63,743 bases of DNA from Xanthobacteraceae bacterium (GCA_029239875.1 JARBUD010000024.1:1-63743); one strand, 5' to 3'; shown: positions 45,433-55,769, numbered from the stretch's first letter. A program made the numbers and translations. Notes: generated by a model from the letters alone, not told the origin.

Positions 45433-45574
45433 CCTCATCCTGAGGTGCCCGGCAAAGCCGGGCCTCGAAGGATGCTCGTCCGGGTGCGCTCTCACGACCA
45501 TCCTTCGAGGCTCGCGGAGCCTGTCCTCGGGCTTGCCGAAGGCAAGACCCGTGGGCGAGCACCTCAGGATGAGG
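45433..45574. repeat. Family C repeat doublet in the glyS downstream region
   Basis: The left arm 45433-45474 begins CCTCATCCTGAGGTGC and ends in CTCGAAGGATG. The right arm, about 45499-45574, is its inverse but carries an insertion of roughly 30 bp with its own stem (CGGGCTTGCCGAAGGCAAGACCCG). The 318-bp gene-free stretch 45304-45621 otherwise holds no gene that I can support. Confidence 0.85.
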
Positions 45575-45621
45575 TTGCTGGCTGGGGAGCGGGAAGGCGG
45601 GCTGACGGCCGCCCCGCCGCT

Positions 45622-47883
45622 TCAGCCCTCGATGCGGTCGAAATCGGCGATGGCGCGGGTCGCGGCGCGGATGTCGGCGAGGAGGCGCAGGCGGTTTTCC
45701 CGCAGGGTCCTATCCTCGGCGTTCACCGTCACCTTGTCGAAGAAGGCGTCGACCGGCGCGCGCAGGCGGGCGATCAGCGCCATGGCGCCCTCGAAATCCT
45801 CGCTCGCCAGAGCCGCCTCGATCTGCGGACGCAGGTCGGCAATGGCATCGGCCAGCGCGCGCTCCTCCGGCTCGGCGAGCAGCGCGGCATCGACGCCGCC
45901 CTCATAGGCGACGCCGTCCTTCTTCTCCTCGATGCGCAGGATGTTCGCCGCGCGCTTGGTGCCGGCGAGGAGGTTCCTGCCGTCCTCTGAGCTGAGGAAG
46001 CGCCCGAGCGCCTCGACGCGCTTGACGATGAGCAGAAGGTCGTCCTGGTCCGGCAGCGCGAACACCGCGTCGACGAGATCGTGCCGCGCGCCCTGCTCGC
46101 GCAGGTGGACCTTCAGGCGGTCGGCGAAGAAGGCGAGGAGGTCGGCGGCAAGATCAGCGGCGACACCCTCATAACCCGGAATTAGGTCTTCAAACGGATC
46201 TACGGCTTTGACGCTTCCCTCGAAGCGGATCGCGTAATCAGCCAAATCATCGCTGCCCATCCGCTCGGCGATATTCTCAATATCGCTTAGCTCCTTGGAC
46301 GCCGCGTCATAATACCGTTTGCCGAGTATGGGCTTGTATGCGTCGATGATTGCAGCCTTGAGATTCACCCGCAGCCCATTCTCCAACACCAGACGCACCA
46401 CGCCCAGCGCCGCCCGGCGCAGCGCATAGGGGTCCTTGCTCCCGGTCGGCTTCTCGTCGATGGCCCAGAAGCCGACCAGCGTGTCGAGCTTGTCGGCCAG
46501 CGCCACGGCGATGGAGACCGGTGCGGTCGGCACGCGGTCGGTCGGGCCCTGCGGCTTGTAGTGTTCCTCGGCCGCGAGGGCGATCTCCTCGGGCAGGCCT
46601 TCCAGACGGGCGTAGTACTTGCCCATCAGGCCCTGCACCTCGGGGAACTCGCCGACGACCTCGGTGCGCAGATCGCTCTTGGCGTAGAGCGCGGCGCGCT
46701 CGGCCAGCTCCGGATCGGCCCCGACCAGCGGCGCCAGCGTCTTCGCCAGCGCGGCGATCCGCCGGATACGCTCGAGCTGCGAGCCGAGCTTCTCGTGGAA
46801 GGTGACGTTGCCGAATTTCGCCAGCCGCTCTTCCAGCGAAACCGTCGCATTCGTCCGCTTGTCGGTCTCCCAGAAGAACTTGGCGTCCGACAGGCGCGCG
46901 CGGATGACCCGCTCATTGCCGGCGACGATGGCCTTGCCGCCGTCGCTGGCCTTGAGGTTCGACACCAGGATGAAGCGGTTGGCGAGGCGCCCGGTCGACG
47001 GGTCCTTCAGCACGAAGCACTTCTGGTTGGCGCGGATGGTGGCGCGGATCACCTCGTCCGGCACGTCGAGGAAGCCCTCCTCGAACGACCCCATCAGCAC
47101 GACCGGCCATTCGACGAGGCCGGCGATCTCGTCCAGCAGCCCCTCGTCCTCGACCAGCTCCAGCCCCTGCGCCAGGGCGAGGTCCTTGGCATCATTGAGG
47201 ATGATGTCCTTGCGGCGGTCGCGGTCGGCGACGACGAAGGCGGCCTCCAGCTTGGCCATCCAGTCGTCGAGCCGGCGCACCTTGATCGCGCCTTCGGAGA
47301 GGAAGCGGTGGCCGCGCGTGGTGTCGCCGGATTTCAGCCCGTCGATCTCGAAGCGCACCACCTCCGGCTCCTCGGTCTCCGGGCCGAAGGTGCAGAGGAT
47401 CGATTGCAGCGGGCGTACCCAGCGCAGGCTGCCGGTCTCGGCCGAGGCCTTGCCCCAGCGCATCGACTTCGGCCAGGGGAAGCCACGCACGATCTCGGGG
47501 ACGATCTCGGCGACCACGTCCGGCGTCGGGCGGCCATGTCTGTGAATATGGGCGACGTAGGAATCGCCCTTCTTCGGGTCGCTCACGATCTTCGCTTCGT
47601 CCAGCGAGAACAGGCCGGCCGCCTTGAGGAAGCCCTGGATGGCGGCGTCGGGCGCGCCGACGCGCGGGCCCTTGCGCTCCTCATGCGTGTCCGGCTGGTG
47701 CGCGGGCAGGCCGTGGATCGCCAGCGCGAGGCGGCGCGGGGTGACGAAGGCCTTGGCGCCCTCATAGAGCAGGCCGCGCTCGACCAGCGCGTCGGTGACG
47801 AGCTTGCGCAGATTCTCCGCCGCGCCCGCCTGCATGCGGGCGGGGATTTCCTCGGAGAACAGTTCGAGCAGAAGGTCGGGCAT
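45622..47883 (-). CDS. glyS: Glycyl-tRNA synthetase beta subunit
   Basis: A 753-residue protein that begins [17 protein letters not shown], the family signature, and contains [21 protein letters not shown] near 69. The C-terminal region includes the DALR-like anticodon-binding domain (about 600-720). With GlyQ it charges tRNA-Gly as an alpha2beta2 enzyme. It lies downstream of glyQ with an MFS gene between; all three are read leftward. Confidence 0.98.
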   Translation of the reverse strand: MPDLLLELFSEEIPARMQAGAAENLRKLVTDALVERGLLYEGAKAFVTPRRLALAIHGLPAHQPDTHEERKGPRVGAPDAAIQGFLKAAGLFSLDEAKIVSDPKKGDSYVAHIHRHGRPTPDVVAEIVPEIVRGFPWPKSMRWGKASAETGSLRWVRPLQSILCTFGPETEEPEVVRFEIDGLKSGDTTRGHRFLSEGAIKVRRLDDWMAKLEAAFVVADRDRRKDIILNDAKDLALAQGLELVEDEGLLDEIAGLVEWPVVLMGSFEEGFLDVPDEVIRATIRANQKCFVLKDPSTGRLANRFILVSNLKASDGGKAIVAGNERVIRARLSDAKFFWETDKRTNATVSLEERLAKFGNVTFHEKLGSQLERIRRIAALAKTLAPLVGADPELAERAALYAKSDLRTEVVGEFPEVQGLMGKYYARLEGLPEEIALAAEEHYKPQGPTDRVPTAPVSIAVALADKLDTLVGFWAIDEKPTGSKDPYALRRAALGVVRLVLENGLRVNLKAAIIDAYKPILGKRYYDAASKELSDIENIAERMGSDDLADYAIRFEGSVKAVDPFEDLIPGYEGVAADLAADLLAFFADRLKVHLREQGARHDLVDAVFALPDQDDLLLIVKRVEALGRFLSSEDGRNLLAGTKRAANILRIEEKKDGVAYEGGVDAALLAEPEERALADAIADLRPQIEAALASEDFEGAMALIARLRAPVDAFFDKVTVNAEDRTLRENRLRLLADIRAATRAIADFDRIEG

Positions 47884-47961
47884 GGGCGCGGGTCACGTCG
47901 GCTACAGGGGGAAGAACGCCGGACGCCCTAGCACGGCGCGGCGCGCAAAGGGAGAGCGAAG

Positions 47962-49287
47962 TCAGCGGAGCTTCGTGCCCGCCCGCTCGGTCATGGTCAG
48001 CGCGGCGGCGAGCGAGATCGCCGAGAGCAGGATGAGATAGGCGGCCGGGCCCATGTCGAGCTGCTCGCGGCTGACCAGATAGACCGCCACCATCGGCGCC
48101 GTGCCGCCGGCGATGCCCATGGAGAGGTTGTAACTGAGCGAGACCGCTGAGCAGCGCGCATCCGGGCGGAACATCTCTACCAGCGCCGCCGGCACCGGGC
48201 CGCAATAGATGCCGAGCAGGAGGCCGAGGCCGAGCTGGCCGAGCAGCGCGCCCATCTCGCCGCCGCCGTCGATCAGGCGGAACAGCGGCCAGGTGAACAG
48301 GATGAGGCCGACGAGGCCCGCCACCATCACGCGTCTACGGCCGATGCGATCGGACAGCGCCGCGGCGAGCGGGCAGACGACGAGCAGCAGCACCATGGTC
48401 AGCGTGTTGATCTGCAAGGAGGTGCGGGCCGTGAGGCCGTCGATCTCCTGCATGTAGGTCGTCAGGTACACGACGATCAGGTAGAAGCCCGCGCCCAGCA
48501 TGGCGCTGAGCGCGACGCCACGCACCATGTCGGCGAGGTCGAAGCGGAAGGCCTCGACGATGGGCAGGCCCCGCCGCCCGGCGCGCGGCGGCCGGGTCTC
48601 CGCCCCGCTGCGGCGCAGGAAGAAGGCGAAGCCGCCGAGGATGATCCCGGCGAGGAAGGGCACGCGCCAGCCCCAGGCGACCAGCGCCTCCTGCGAGACC
48701 AGCGTCGCCACCAGCGCCGCCACCGCCGAGCCGAGCAGCGTGCCACCTGTCGCGCCGAACGCGGCGAAGGAGGTCATCAGGCCGCGGCGCTCGGGAGCCG
48801 CGCTCTCAGCGAGGAAGATCGCCGAGGTGGTGTATTCGCCGCCGATGGACAGCCCCTGCAGCAGCCGCAGCGCCAGCAGCAGCACCGGCGCGCCCGCCCC
48901 GATCGCGGCGTAGGTCGGCAAAAGCCCGATGGCGACGGTGGAGACCGTCATCATGCCGGCGGAGATGTAGAGCGCGAAGCGCCGCCCGTAGCGGTCGCCG
49001 ACATGGCCGAAGACGATGCCGCCGACGGGGCGCATCAGGAAGGAGGCGGCGAAGACGCCGAAGGCGGAGATCAGCCCGACGAAAGGGTCGGAGGTGGGGA
49101 AGAAGTTCTTCGCGAACACCGCCGCCAGGAAGCCATAGGCGGCGAAGTCGTACCATTCCAGCGTGTTGCCGATGATGCCGGCGAGCAGCAGCCGCGGCGA
49201 CACGCGGCCCGGGCGCTCCTGCGAGCCCGTCTGCGCCGGCGCGGTGGAAGCCAGGTCGGCGGTCGCGGCGAAAGACGGGCTGGTCAA
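47962..49287 (-). CDS. MFS transporter (metabolite/H+ symporter type)
   Basis: A 441-residue protein with twelve hydrophobic segments. GHVGDRYGRRFAL near 95-107 is the loop 2-3 MFS motif and LSDRIGRRRVMVAG the matching one in the second half. RLLQGLSIGGEYTTSAIFLAE is typical of the ProP/ShiA/citrate-type sugar-porter-like branch. The substrate is unknown. The start is TTG 49287 with GGAG seven bases before it. It sits between glyQ and glyS, 24 bp after glyQ, so it is probably cotranscribed with the synthetase genes. Confidence 0.9.
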   Translation of the reverse strand: MTSPSFAATADLASTAPAQTGSQERPGRVSPRLLLAGIIGNTLEWYDFAAYGFLAAVFAKNFFPTSDPFVGLISAFGVFAASFLMRPVGGIVFGHVGDRYGRRFALYISAGMMTVSTVAIGLLPTYAAIGAGAPVLLLALRLLQGLSIGGEYTTSAIFLAESAAPERRGLMTSFAAFGATGGTLLGSAVAALVATLVSQEALVAWGWRVPFLAGIILGGFAFFLRRSGAETRPPRAGRRGLPIVEAFRFDLADMVRGVALSAMLGAGFYLIVVYLTTYMQEIDGLTARTSLQINTLTMVLLLVVCPLAAALSDRIGRRRVMVAGLVGLILFTWPLFRLIDGGGEMGALLGQLGLGLLLGIYCGPVPAALVEMFRPDARCSAVSLSYNLSMGIAGGTAPMVAVYLVSREQLDMGPAAYLILLSAISLAAALTMTERAGTKLR

Positions 49288-49311
49288 GGGGCGGCTCCGG
49301 GCCGGAAGGGA

Positions 49312-50259
49312 TCAGGCTTTGGCGACGTCGACCCCGCCCGCGGCGGTCGCGAGCCAGGCGCCGCCGCAGGCCTTGGCCAGCTCGCGCACCCTGAGGATGT
49401 AGCTCTGGCGCTCGGTCACCGAGATGACGCCGCGCGCATCCAGCAGGTTGAAGACGTGGCTCGCCTTGATGCACTGGTCATAGGCGGGCTGCGCCATCAG
49501 GTGGCGGGCCTTGCCGTCGGCCCAGCCGGCTTCGAGATACTTCGCCGCCGCGCTCTCGGCCATGCGGAACTGCTCGAACAGCATGTCGGTGTCGGCATAT
49601 TCGAAATTGTGCCGGGAATATTCCTGCTCGGCCTGCAGGAACACGTCGCCATAAGTGACCTTCTCGGCCCCGTCGCGGCCGTTGAAGTTGAGGTCGTAGA
49701 CATTCTCGACCCCCTGCACATACATGGCGAGGCGTTCCAGGCCGTAGGTCAATTCGCCCGCGACCGGCGCGCATTCGAAGCCGGCGAGCTGCTGGAAATA
49801 GGTGAACTGGCTCACCTCCATGCCGTCGCACCAGCACTCCCAGCCGAGACCCCAGGCGCCGAGCGTCGGGCTCTCCCAGTCGTCCTCGACGAAGCGCACG
49901 TCGTGCAGCTTCAGATCGATGCCGATGGCGTCGAGAGAGGCGAGGTAGAGGTCCTGGAGATCGGCCGGCGAGGGCTTCAGGATCACCTGGTACTGGTAAT
50001 AGTGCTGCAGCCGGTTGGGGTTCTCGCCGTAGCGCCCGTCCTTCGGCCGGCGCGAGGGCTGCACATAGGCCGCCTTCCACGGCAGCGGGCCGAGCGCGCG
50101 TAGCGTGGTGGCGGGATGGAAGGTGCCGGCGCCGACCTCCATGTCGTAGGGCTGGAGCACGACGCAGCCCTTGTCCGCCCAGAAGGCATGGAGCGCGAGG
50201 ATGAGCCCCTGGAACGACTTGTCGGGGCGCATATGGGGCGGCAGGGCGGGATCGATCAT
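49312..50259 (-). CDS. glyQ: Glycyl-tRNA synthetase alpha subunit
   Basis: A 315-residue class II catalytic subunit. It starts with the typical [32 protein letters not shown] and contains [19 protein letters not shown] and [19 protein letters not shown]. It forms glycyl-adenylate with GlyS. ATG 50259 is chosen, because the frame before it is open only into the intergenic repeats. The protein is complete. Confidence 0.98.
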   Translation of the reverse strand: MIDPALPPHMRPDKSFQGLILALHAFWADKGCVVLQPYDMEVGAGTFHPATTLRALGPLPWKAAYVQPSRRPKDGRYGENPNRLQHYYQYQVILKPSPADLQDLYLASLDAIGIDLKLHDVRFVEDDWESPTLGAWGLGWECWCDGMEVSQFTYFQQLAGFECAPVAGELTYGLERLAMYVQGVENVYDLNFNGRDGAEKVTYGDVFLQAEQEYSRHNFEYADTDMLFEQFRMAESAAAKYLEAGWADGKARHLMAQPAYDQCIKASHVFNLLDARGVISVTERQSYILRVRELAKACGGAWLATAAGGVDVAKA

Positions 50260-50350
50260 GGAGGCTCGGCGGATTGGCGGGAAAATCGCGCGCAACCTAG
50301 GCTGCGCAAGGTTCCCGATCAAGCTTGGAGCGACCCCCGACCCTGAACAA

Positions 50351-50490
50351 CGTCATGCCCGGGCTTGACCCGGGCATCCACGCCTTTCTCGCCGTCATCC
50401 CGGAACGGCCGGCAGGCCGTATCCGGGATCGTCATCCGCTTCTCGGCACGCGATCCCGGCTCTCCGGCTGCGCCTCCGGCCGGGATGACG
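50351..50490. repeat. Family A arm followed by a family B doublet
   Basis: One family A arm, 50351-50382, is identical to those at 30145, 41209 and 41563 and even shares the next CCT. Ten bases later a family B doublet begins (arms from 50393 and to 50490, with ACGGCCGGCAGGCCGT inner stem). The second family A arm is missing, as if a B element replaced it. The unit occupies the space between divergent glyQ and xseA, so it lies in the promoter region of one or both. Confidence 0.87.
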
Positions 50491-50544
50491 ACCGTGTAGG
50501 GTCTGTCGGTTTCCGCATCCGACAAATGCGACTATCTATCCGAC

Positions 50545-52089
50545 ATGTCCGACACGACGACCGAATCGCCGGTCTCCAACGCCCCCGACTGGACCGTCTC
50601 CGAGCTCTCCGGCGCGCTCAAGCGCACGGTGGAGGACGCGTTCGGCCATGTGCGGGTGCGTGGCGAGATATCCGGCTATCGCGGCCCGCATTCCTCCGGC
50701 CACGCCTATTTCAGCCTGAAGGACCAGAACGCCCGGCTCGACGCCGTGGTGTGGAAGGGCGTGTTCGGCCGCCTCAAGGTGCGGCCCGAGGAGGGGCTGG
50801 AAGTGGTCGCCATCGGCCGCATCACCACCTTCCCCGGCAAGTCGTCCTACCAGATCGTCATCGAGCAGCTCGAATTCGCCGGCGCCGGCGCCATCATGGC
50901 GATGCTGGAGGAGCGGAAGCGTCGCCTCGCCGCCGAGGGCCTGTTCGCCGGCGAGCGCAAGCGCCGCCCGCCCTTCCTGCCTGTTGTCATCGGCGTCGTC
51001 ACCTCGCCGACCGGCGCGGTGATCCGCGACATACTGCATCGCCTCTCCGACCGCTTCCCGCGCCATGTGCTGGTCTGGCCGGTCAGGGTGCAGGGCGACA
51101 CCTGCGGGGCGGAGGTCACCGCGGCCATACGCGGCTTCAATGCTCTCACCCCCGGCGGGCCGATCCCGCGCCCCGACGTGCTGATCATCGCGCGCGGCGG
51201 CGGCTCGCTGGAAGACCTGCTCGGCTTTTCCGAGGAGAGCGTGGTGCGGGCGGCGGCGGAAAGCGCGATCCCGCTCATCTCCGCCGTCGGCCACGAGACC
51301 GACGTGACGCTGATCGACTTCGCGGCGGATGTGCGCGCGCCCACCCCGACCGCCGCCGCCGAGATGGCGGTGCCGGTGCGCGCCGACCTCATCGCCGAGG
51401 TGGCCGGGCTGCATGCGCGGCTACGCGCCTGCTTCGCCCGCGGCCTCGACCGCCGCGCCACGGACCTGAAGTCGCTCTCCCGCCTGCTGCCCAGCGCCGA
51501 CGCGCTGCTCGCCTTGCCGCGCCAGCGGCTCGACATCGCCGGCCAGCGCCTGCCGCGGGCGCTGAAAGCTAATGCCGCCGCGCACCGGCTGGCGCTCACG
51601 CGCGCCGAGGGGCGCCTGGCGCCGCAGCGCCTCGCCGTGCTGGTGGAGCGCCGGCGCGAGCGTTTCGAACTCTTCGCCGGCCGGCTGTCGAGCGCGCTGC
51701 GCGCCAATGCCAATGCCCATCGCGAGCGGATCGACCGCGCCCGCGAGCGGGTCAACGGCGTGCATGCCCGCCTCGCCCCCTGCCTGCGCCGCAGCCATGA
51801 GGAGCGAGCGCGCAAGCTGCGCTCGCTGGAGCAGCTCATGCAGGCGCTGTCCTACAAGGGGGTGCTCGCGCGCGGCTATGCGCTGGTGCGCGACGCCAAT
51901 GGCGAGCCGGTGCATGCGGCGGCCGAGGTCGCGAGCGGGCAGGCGCTGGAGATCGAGTTCCGCGACGGGCGCGTCAGCGCGCTGGCCACCGGCGAAGGAA
52001 CGCCGCCGCGCCCGCCCGCGCGCAAGCCGGCCAAGCCCCGTGGGGCCTTGCCGGACGAGGACAGCCAACCCACCTTGTTCGGCAATTGA
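50545..52089 (+). CDS. xseA: Exodeoxyribonuclease VII large subunit
   Basis: A 514-residue protein. The OB-type DNA-binding domain covers about 15-110 ([30 protein letters not shown]). The catalytic domain has [28 protein letters not shown] near 150-180 and [15 protein letters not shown] near 216-230, then [27 protein letters not shown]. Long coiled coils follow at about 290-450. It degrades single-stranded DNA with XseB, which is not in the window. The last 30 residues are a basic, proline-rich tail. Confidence 0.96.
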   Translation: MSDTTTESPVSNAPDWTVSELSGALKRTVEDAFGHVRVRGEISGYRGPHSSGHAYFSLKDQNARLDAVVWKGVFGRLKVRPEEGLEVVAIGRITTFPGKSSYQIVIEQLEFAGAGAIMAMLEERKRRLAAEGLFAGERKRRPPFLPVVIGVVTSPTGAVIRDILHRLSDRFPRHVLVWPVRVQGDTCGAEVTAAIRGFNALTPGGPIPRPDVLIIARGGGSLEDLLGFSEESVVRAAAESAIPLISAVGHETDVTLIDFAADVRAPTPTAAAEMAVPVRADLIAEVAGLHARLRACFARGLDRRATDLKSLSRLLPSADALLALPRQRLDIAGQRLPRALKANAAAHRLALTRAEGRLAPQRLAVLVERRRERFELFAGRLSSALRANANAHRERIDRARERVNGVHARLAPCLRRSHEERARKLRSLEQLMQALSYKGVLARGYALVRDANGEPVHAAAEVASGQALEIEFRDGRVSALATGEGTPPRPPARKPAKPRGALPDEDSQPTLFGN

Positions 52090-52185
52090 GCACCCCGCCC
52101 TGCGGGCGCAGAAACCCGCGGACTTGCGGCCGATGCGGCCGGGCCGCTATTGTCGGGCATCGAACAAGCAGGAAAGAGCGGCGCC

Positions 52186-52410
52186 ATGAACCGCTTCGAA
52201 CGTTTTTCCGCCTCCGGCGAGGCCGAGCTGCGCTATCTCGACGGCGACTTCCGGGTCGTGCGTCCCGGCACCTTCGTGCGCTGCGCGGTGACCGGCGAGC
52301 CGATCCCGCTCGACGAGCTGCGCTACTGGAGCGTCGACCTGCAGGAGGCCTATGCCAGCCCGGAGGCGGTGCTGGCGCGCCTGCATCCCGAGATCGCGCG
52401 CGGCCGCTGA
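52186..52410 (+). CDS. DUF2093-family protein
   Basis: A 74-residue protein. AELRYLDGDFRVVRPGTFVRCAVTG and IPLDELRYWSVDLQEAYASPEAVLAR match DUF2093, a small alphaproteobacterial family. CAVTGEPI may be a reduced zinc-ribbon relic because only one cysteine is left. The function is unknown. It follows xseA by about 100 bp, which is the common order in Hyphomicrobiales, and converges on lpxK with 7 bp between stops. Confidence 0.92.
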   Translation: MNRFERFSASGEAELRYLDGDFRVVRPGTFVRCAVTGEPIPLDELRYWSVDLQEAYASPEAVLARLHPEIARGR

Positions 52411-52417
52411 CGGCCGT

Positions 52418-53425
52418 TCAGCCGCTCCCCAGCCCCGCCAGCATGCGATCCAGCGCGCGCGCGCTCTGCGGCTCCAGCGCCATGCGCACGGGCAGTACGT
52501 CGGAGACGCCGAGCAGTTCCTGGCCGATCTCGCTGCCGGCAAGGCGCATCGCGTCCTTCTCGGTCGTCACCAGGAGCAGGTCGTCTTCCTCGGCCTGCGC
52601 GCGCAGCTCGGCGATCTCGGCCTGCGTGTAGACGTGGTGGTCGGGGAAGGCACGCGTCGCCACCGGCAGCATGCCGAGCGAGCGCAGCGTGTCGAAGAAC
52701 TTGGCCGGGCGGCCGATGCCGGCATAGGCGAGCACCCGCTTGCCGAACAGCCGCGCCACCGCCTGCGCATCCGGCGCGAGGCGCCCGCGCAGCACCACGA
52801 TTCCGGCGGCATAGCCCTCGCGCGCCACCCGCTCGCCGGGCGCGCCCTCGCCGATGACCAGCAGCGCCTGCGCCCGCTCCAGCTGCGGCGCCAGCGGTGC
52901 CCGCAGGGGCCCTGCCGGCAGGCACAGGCCGTTGCCCACCCCGACCCCGGCATCGACCACGAGGATCGACAGCGACTTGGCCAGCGTCGGGTTCTGGAAC
53001 CCGTCGTCCATGATCAGGATGTCGGCGTCGGCCTGCGCCGCCATCTGCGCCCCGGCGAGCCGGTCGCGGGCGACGAAGGTCGGCGCCGCGCGGGCGTGCA
53101 GCAGCGGCTCGTCGCCGACATCCTCGGCGCTGTGCAGCAGGGAATCGACCTTCACCGGCCCCTTGAGCCGGCCGCCATAGCCGCGAGTGAGGATGGCCGG
53201 CTGCAGCCCCTTGGCCATGAGCCGCTTGGCGATGGCGATCACCGCCGGGGTCTTGCCGGCGCCGCCCACGGTTGGGTTGCCGACGCAGACCACGGGGATG
53301 CCGACCTCGGCGCCCGGCCGGCGCATGCGCGCCAGCGTGGCGGCGCCGACCGCGGCGCCGAGCGGGGAGAGCAGCGCCGCCAGGGTGCTGCGTTCCCGCC
53401 GCCACCAGAAGTCCGGCGCTCGCAT
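52418..53425 (-). CDS. lpxK: Tetraacyldisaccharide 4'-kinase
   Basis: A 335-residue inner-membrane-associated kinase. It begins APDFWWRRERSTLAALLSPLG, then has the P-loop CVGNPTVGGAGKTPAVIA near 48-64, GYGGRLKGPVKV near 81 and DDGFQNPTLAKSLSILVVDA near 141-160. It adds the 4'-phosphate to the lipid A disaccharide. The start at ATG 53425 is 5 bp after the waaA stop; the frame open further upstream is antisense-like overlap with waaA and lacks likeness. It closes the five-gene outer-membrane group. Confidence 0.97.
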   Translation of the reverse strand: MRAPDFWWRRERSTLAALLSPLGAAVGAATLARMRRPGAEVGIPVVCVGNPTVGGAGKTPAVIAIAKRLMAKGLQPAILTRGYGGRLKGPVKVDSLLHSAEDVGDEPLLHARAAPTFVARDRLAGAQMAAQADADILIMDDGFQNPTLAKSLSILVVDAGVGVGNGLCLPAGPLRAPLAPQLERAQALLVIGEGAPGERVAREGYAAGIVVLRGRLAPDAQAVARLFGKRVLAYAGIGRPAKFFDTLRSLGMLPVATRAFPDHHVYTQAEIAELRAQAEEDDLLLVTTEKDAMRLAGSEIGQELLGVSDVLPVRMALEPQSARALDRMLAGLGSG

Positions 53426-53430
53426 CGCGG

Positions 53431-54726
53431 TCAGTGCCTCTCCAGACGTATCTGAACGAGATAGGGATCGATCGCCGCCAGGGTACGCTCGAGCGCGCCG
53501 CCGAAGCTCTCGACCGTCGCCTGTCCGGCCTCGATCATATGCTGGCGCGAGGCGCGGTCCGCCAGCAGCATGAAGGCGCTCGCCGCCAGCGTGCGGGCAT
53601 CGCTCACCGGCGCCGCGCCGTGCTCGGCGTCGAGCCTCGCATAAAGCTCGCTGAAATTCGTTACATGCGGCCCGTGCAATATGGCGGTGTCGAGCTTGAT
53701 CGGCTCGATGGGGTTCTGCCCGCCCCGGCGCACCAGCGAGCCGCCGAGCAGCGCCACGCCGGCCAGCCGGTAGAACAGGCCGAGCTCGCCGATGGTGTTG
53801 GCGACGTAGATCGACGTGCCCTTGTCCGGCAAGTAGCCGTCGGCGCGCAGCACCGCCGGGCAGCCCGCCTCGGTGGCGAGCTGCACCACCGCCACGCCGC
53901 GCTCTGGATGGCGCGGGGCGATGATGGTCAGAAGCCCCGGCATCTCCTTGGCGAGGCGTTGATGCGCCTCGACGATGATCTCTTCCTCGCCCGGATGGGT
54001 CGAAGCGGCGACGAACACCTCGCGCCCGGCCGAGGCGGCGCGCAGCGCGTCGAAGGCGGTGAGGTCGACGGGCGGCGGCGGCGCGTCGAATTTGAGGTTG
54101 CCGGTGACGGTGACGCGCGGCGCACCGAGCTTCTTCAGCCGCCCGCCATCGTCCGGCCCCTGCGCGAGGCACAGATCGACCCGCGCCAGCAGCGCCGCGA
54201 CGCTGCGCCCGACGCGCTGCCAGCTGCCGAAGGAACGCGGCGACATGCGGGCATTGACCAGCACCAGCGGCGTGCCGCGCGCGCTCACCTCGGTGATCAG
54301 GTTCGGCCACAGCTCGGATTCCACCAGCAGCACGAGGTCCGGCCGCCAGTGCTTGAGGAAGCGGCGCAGGAACAGCGGCGAATCGAGCGGCACGAACTGG
54401 TGCGGCACGTCCGGCGGCAGGCGGGTGCGGGCGAGCCGCGCCGAGGTCAGCGTGCCGGAGGTGAACAGCACCTGGAAGCCGCGCCCGCGCAGCCGCTCGA
54501 TCAGCGGCAGCACCGCGATCATCTCGCCGACGCTGGCGCCGTGCAGCCAGACCAGCGGCCCCTTCGGGCGTGGGGCGGAGGCGCGGCCATAGCGCTCGCG
54601 CAGCCGCGCAGGATCTTCCTTGCCGCGCTTCGTCCGGCGCGCCAGCAGGAAGCCGATGAAGGGCGTCGCCAGCCAGGTCGCCATCCGGTAGAGGCGGATC
54701 AGCAGGGTGGAGCGCGCCTTAGCCAT
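53431..54726 (-). CDS. waaA: Kdo (3-deoxy-D-manno-octulosonate) transferase
   Basis: A 431-residue GT-B glycosyltransferase of family GT30. The N-terminal membrane anchor is at about 8-25 and the catalytic Glu is in LVWLHGASVGEMIAVLPL near 57. VESELWPNLITE near 134 and TLLTIIAPRHPER near 250 are further family blocks. It transfers Kdo residues to lipid IVA. It precedes lpxK by 5 bp, and a DUF374 acyltransferase gene precedes it, all in one leftward operon. Confidence 0.97.
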   Translation of the reverse strand: MAKARSTLLIRLYRMATWLATPFIGFLLARRTKRGKEDPARLRERYGRASAPRPKGPLVWLHGASVGEMIAVLPLIERLRGRGFQVLFTSGTLTSARLARTRLPPDVPHQFVPLDSPLFLRRFLKHWRPDLVLLVESELWPNLITEVSARGTPLVLVNARMSPRSFGSWQRVGRSVAALLARVDLCLAQGPDDGGRLKKLGAPRVTVTGNLKFDAPPPPVDLTAFDALRAASAGREVFVAASTHPGEEEIIVEAHQRLAKEMPGLLTIIAPRHPERGVAVVQLATEAGCPAVLRADGYLPDKGTSIYVANTIGELGLFYRLAGVALLGGSLVRRGGQNPIEPIKLDTAILHGPHVTNFSELYARLDAEHGAAPVSDARTLAASAFMLLADRASRQHMIEAGQATVESFGGALERTLAAIDPYLVQIRLERH

Positions 54727-54738
54727 GCCGCGCCCCGG

Positions 54739-55503
54739 TCATCGCAGGCGCGATCCGGGCGCGCCCTCGTGGCTCACCTTGTGGCCCGGCCCGGCCGGCT
54801 CCGCGGCCGCGGCCTTCGCCGGGCGGCCGACCAGCGCCTCGGCGCGGGCGGTGATCTCGTCGAGCTGGCGCTGCAGCTCGTGGCGCGCGGCGTCGAGCTC
54901 CTCGGGGCCGGCATCGGCCGGCACCCTCAATCCGTCGCCGGCGACCACGGCGGCGCGGCCGAAGGGCAGGTGGATGGCCGCCCGGTCCCAGCTCTTGGCG
55001 AGGATGCGGTTGGAGGTGGCGATCGCCACCGGGTAGATCGGCCGGCCGGAATGCTTGGCGATGGTGACGACGCCGAGGCCGGCGACGCGGGCGATCTTCG
55101 GCACGTCGGCCGTCATCGCCACATTGGTGCCCTCGCCCAGGTGGCGGATCATCTCCACCGTGGCGTTGAAGCCGCCCTTGGTGCGGAAGTCGCGGCCCTG
55201 CGCGCCCGAGCCCCGCACCGCGCCGATGCCGAGCGCCTCGGCGGCGATGGCGTTCACGTCGGCGTCGGCGCTGCGCGAGATCATCACGCGCGCGCGGTGG
55301 TAGGGCTTGACCAGGAAGGGCGTGAGGAAGTGCTGCCCGTGCCAGAAGGTCAGGATCATCGGCAGCTGCGCGTCAGCCAGCTCGTAGAGATTGGCCGGCT
55401 CCATCACCACGCGCTGCGTGCGCCAAACGAGGCGCAGATAGGACGCCATCGTGCGCCCGAGCACGGTGCGGACCGTTGGGGAGGTGCGCAGTCTACGCCA
55501 CAT
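54739..55503 (-). CDS. DUF374/lysophospholipid acyltransferase-like protein
   Basis: A 254-residue protein of the alphaproteobacterial DUF374 group in the acyltransferase superfamily. ILTFWHGQHFLTPFLVK near 50-66 gives the HxxxH-like part with His, and VAMTADVPKIARVAGLG near 130 the second conserved block. RGSGAQGRDFRTKGGFNATVEMIRHL contains the GG-rich part. It may acylate lipid A or another lipid; the acceptor is unknown. The last 30 residues are Ala- and Gly-rich. It lies 12 bp before waaA. Confidence 0.9.
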   Translation of the reverse strand: MWRRLRTSPTVRTVLGRTMASYLRLVWRTQRVVMEPANLYELADAQLPMILTFWHGQHFLTPFLVKPYHRARVMISRSADADVNAIAAEALGIGAVRGSGAQGRDFRTKGGFNATVEMIRHLGEGTNVAMTADVPKIARVAGLGVVTIAKHSGRPIYPVAIATSNRILAKSWDRAAIHLPFGRAAVVAGDGLRVPADAGPEELDAARHELQRQLDEITARAEALVGRPAKAAAAEPAGPGHKVSHEGAPGSRLR

Positions 55504-55520
55504 GTCGGAAAGGCCGGAGG

Positions 55521-55769
55521 TCAGCGGGTCGTGGCGCTGGCTTCCGGATCCAGCAGGCGGTGCAGATGGACGATGAAATAGCGGGTCTGCGCGCTGTCGA
55601 CGGTCTGCTGCGCCTTGGCCTTCCAGGCGGCGTGGGCGGTGGCATAGTTCGGGTAGACGCCGACGATGTCGAGCTTGTCGAGATCCTTGAAGGTGACGCC
55701 GTCAATGGATTCGAGTTCGCCGCCGAAGACGAGATGGAGAAGCTGGGAACTGGCCTTGGTCTCGGTCAT
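55521..55769 (-). CDS. DUF4170-family protein
   Basis: An 82-residue protein with HLVFGGELESIDGVTFKDLDKLDIVGVYPNYATAHAAWKAKAQQTVDSAQTRYFIVHLHRLLDPE, covering the whole family; I quote only the essential parts here: GGEL near 17, VGVYPNY near 37, and YFIVHLHRL near 64. The function is unknown. Its constant place between cysQ and DUF374 in Hyphomicrobiales suggests a role tied to lipid A or sulfate/nucleotide metabolism, but this is context only. Confidence 0.93.
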   Translation of the reverse strand: MTETKASSQLLHLVFGGELESIDGVTFKDLDKLDIVGVYPNYATAHAAWKAKAQQTVDSAQTRYFIVHLHRLLDPEASATTR

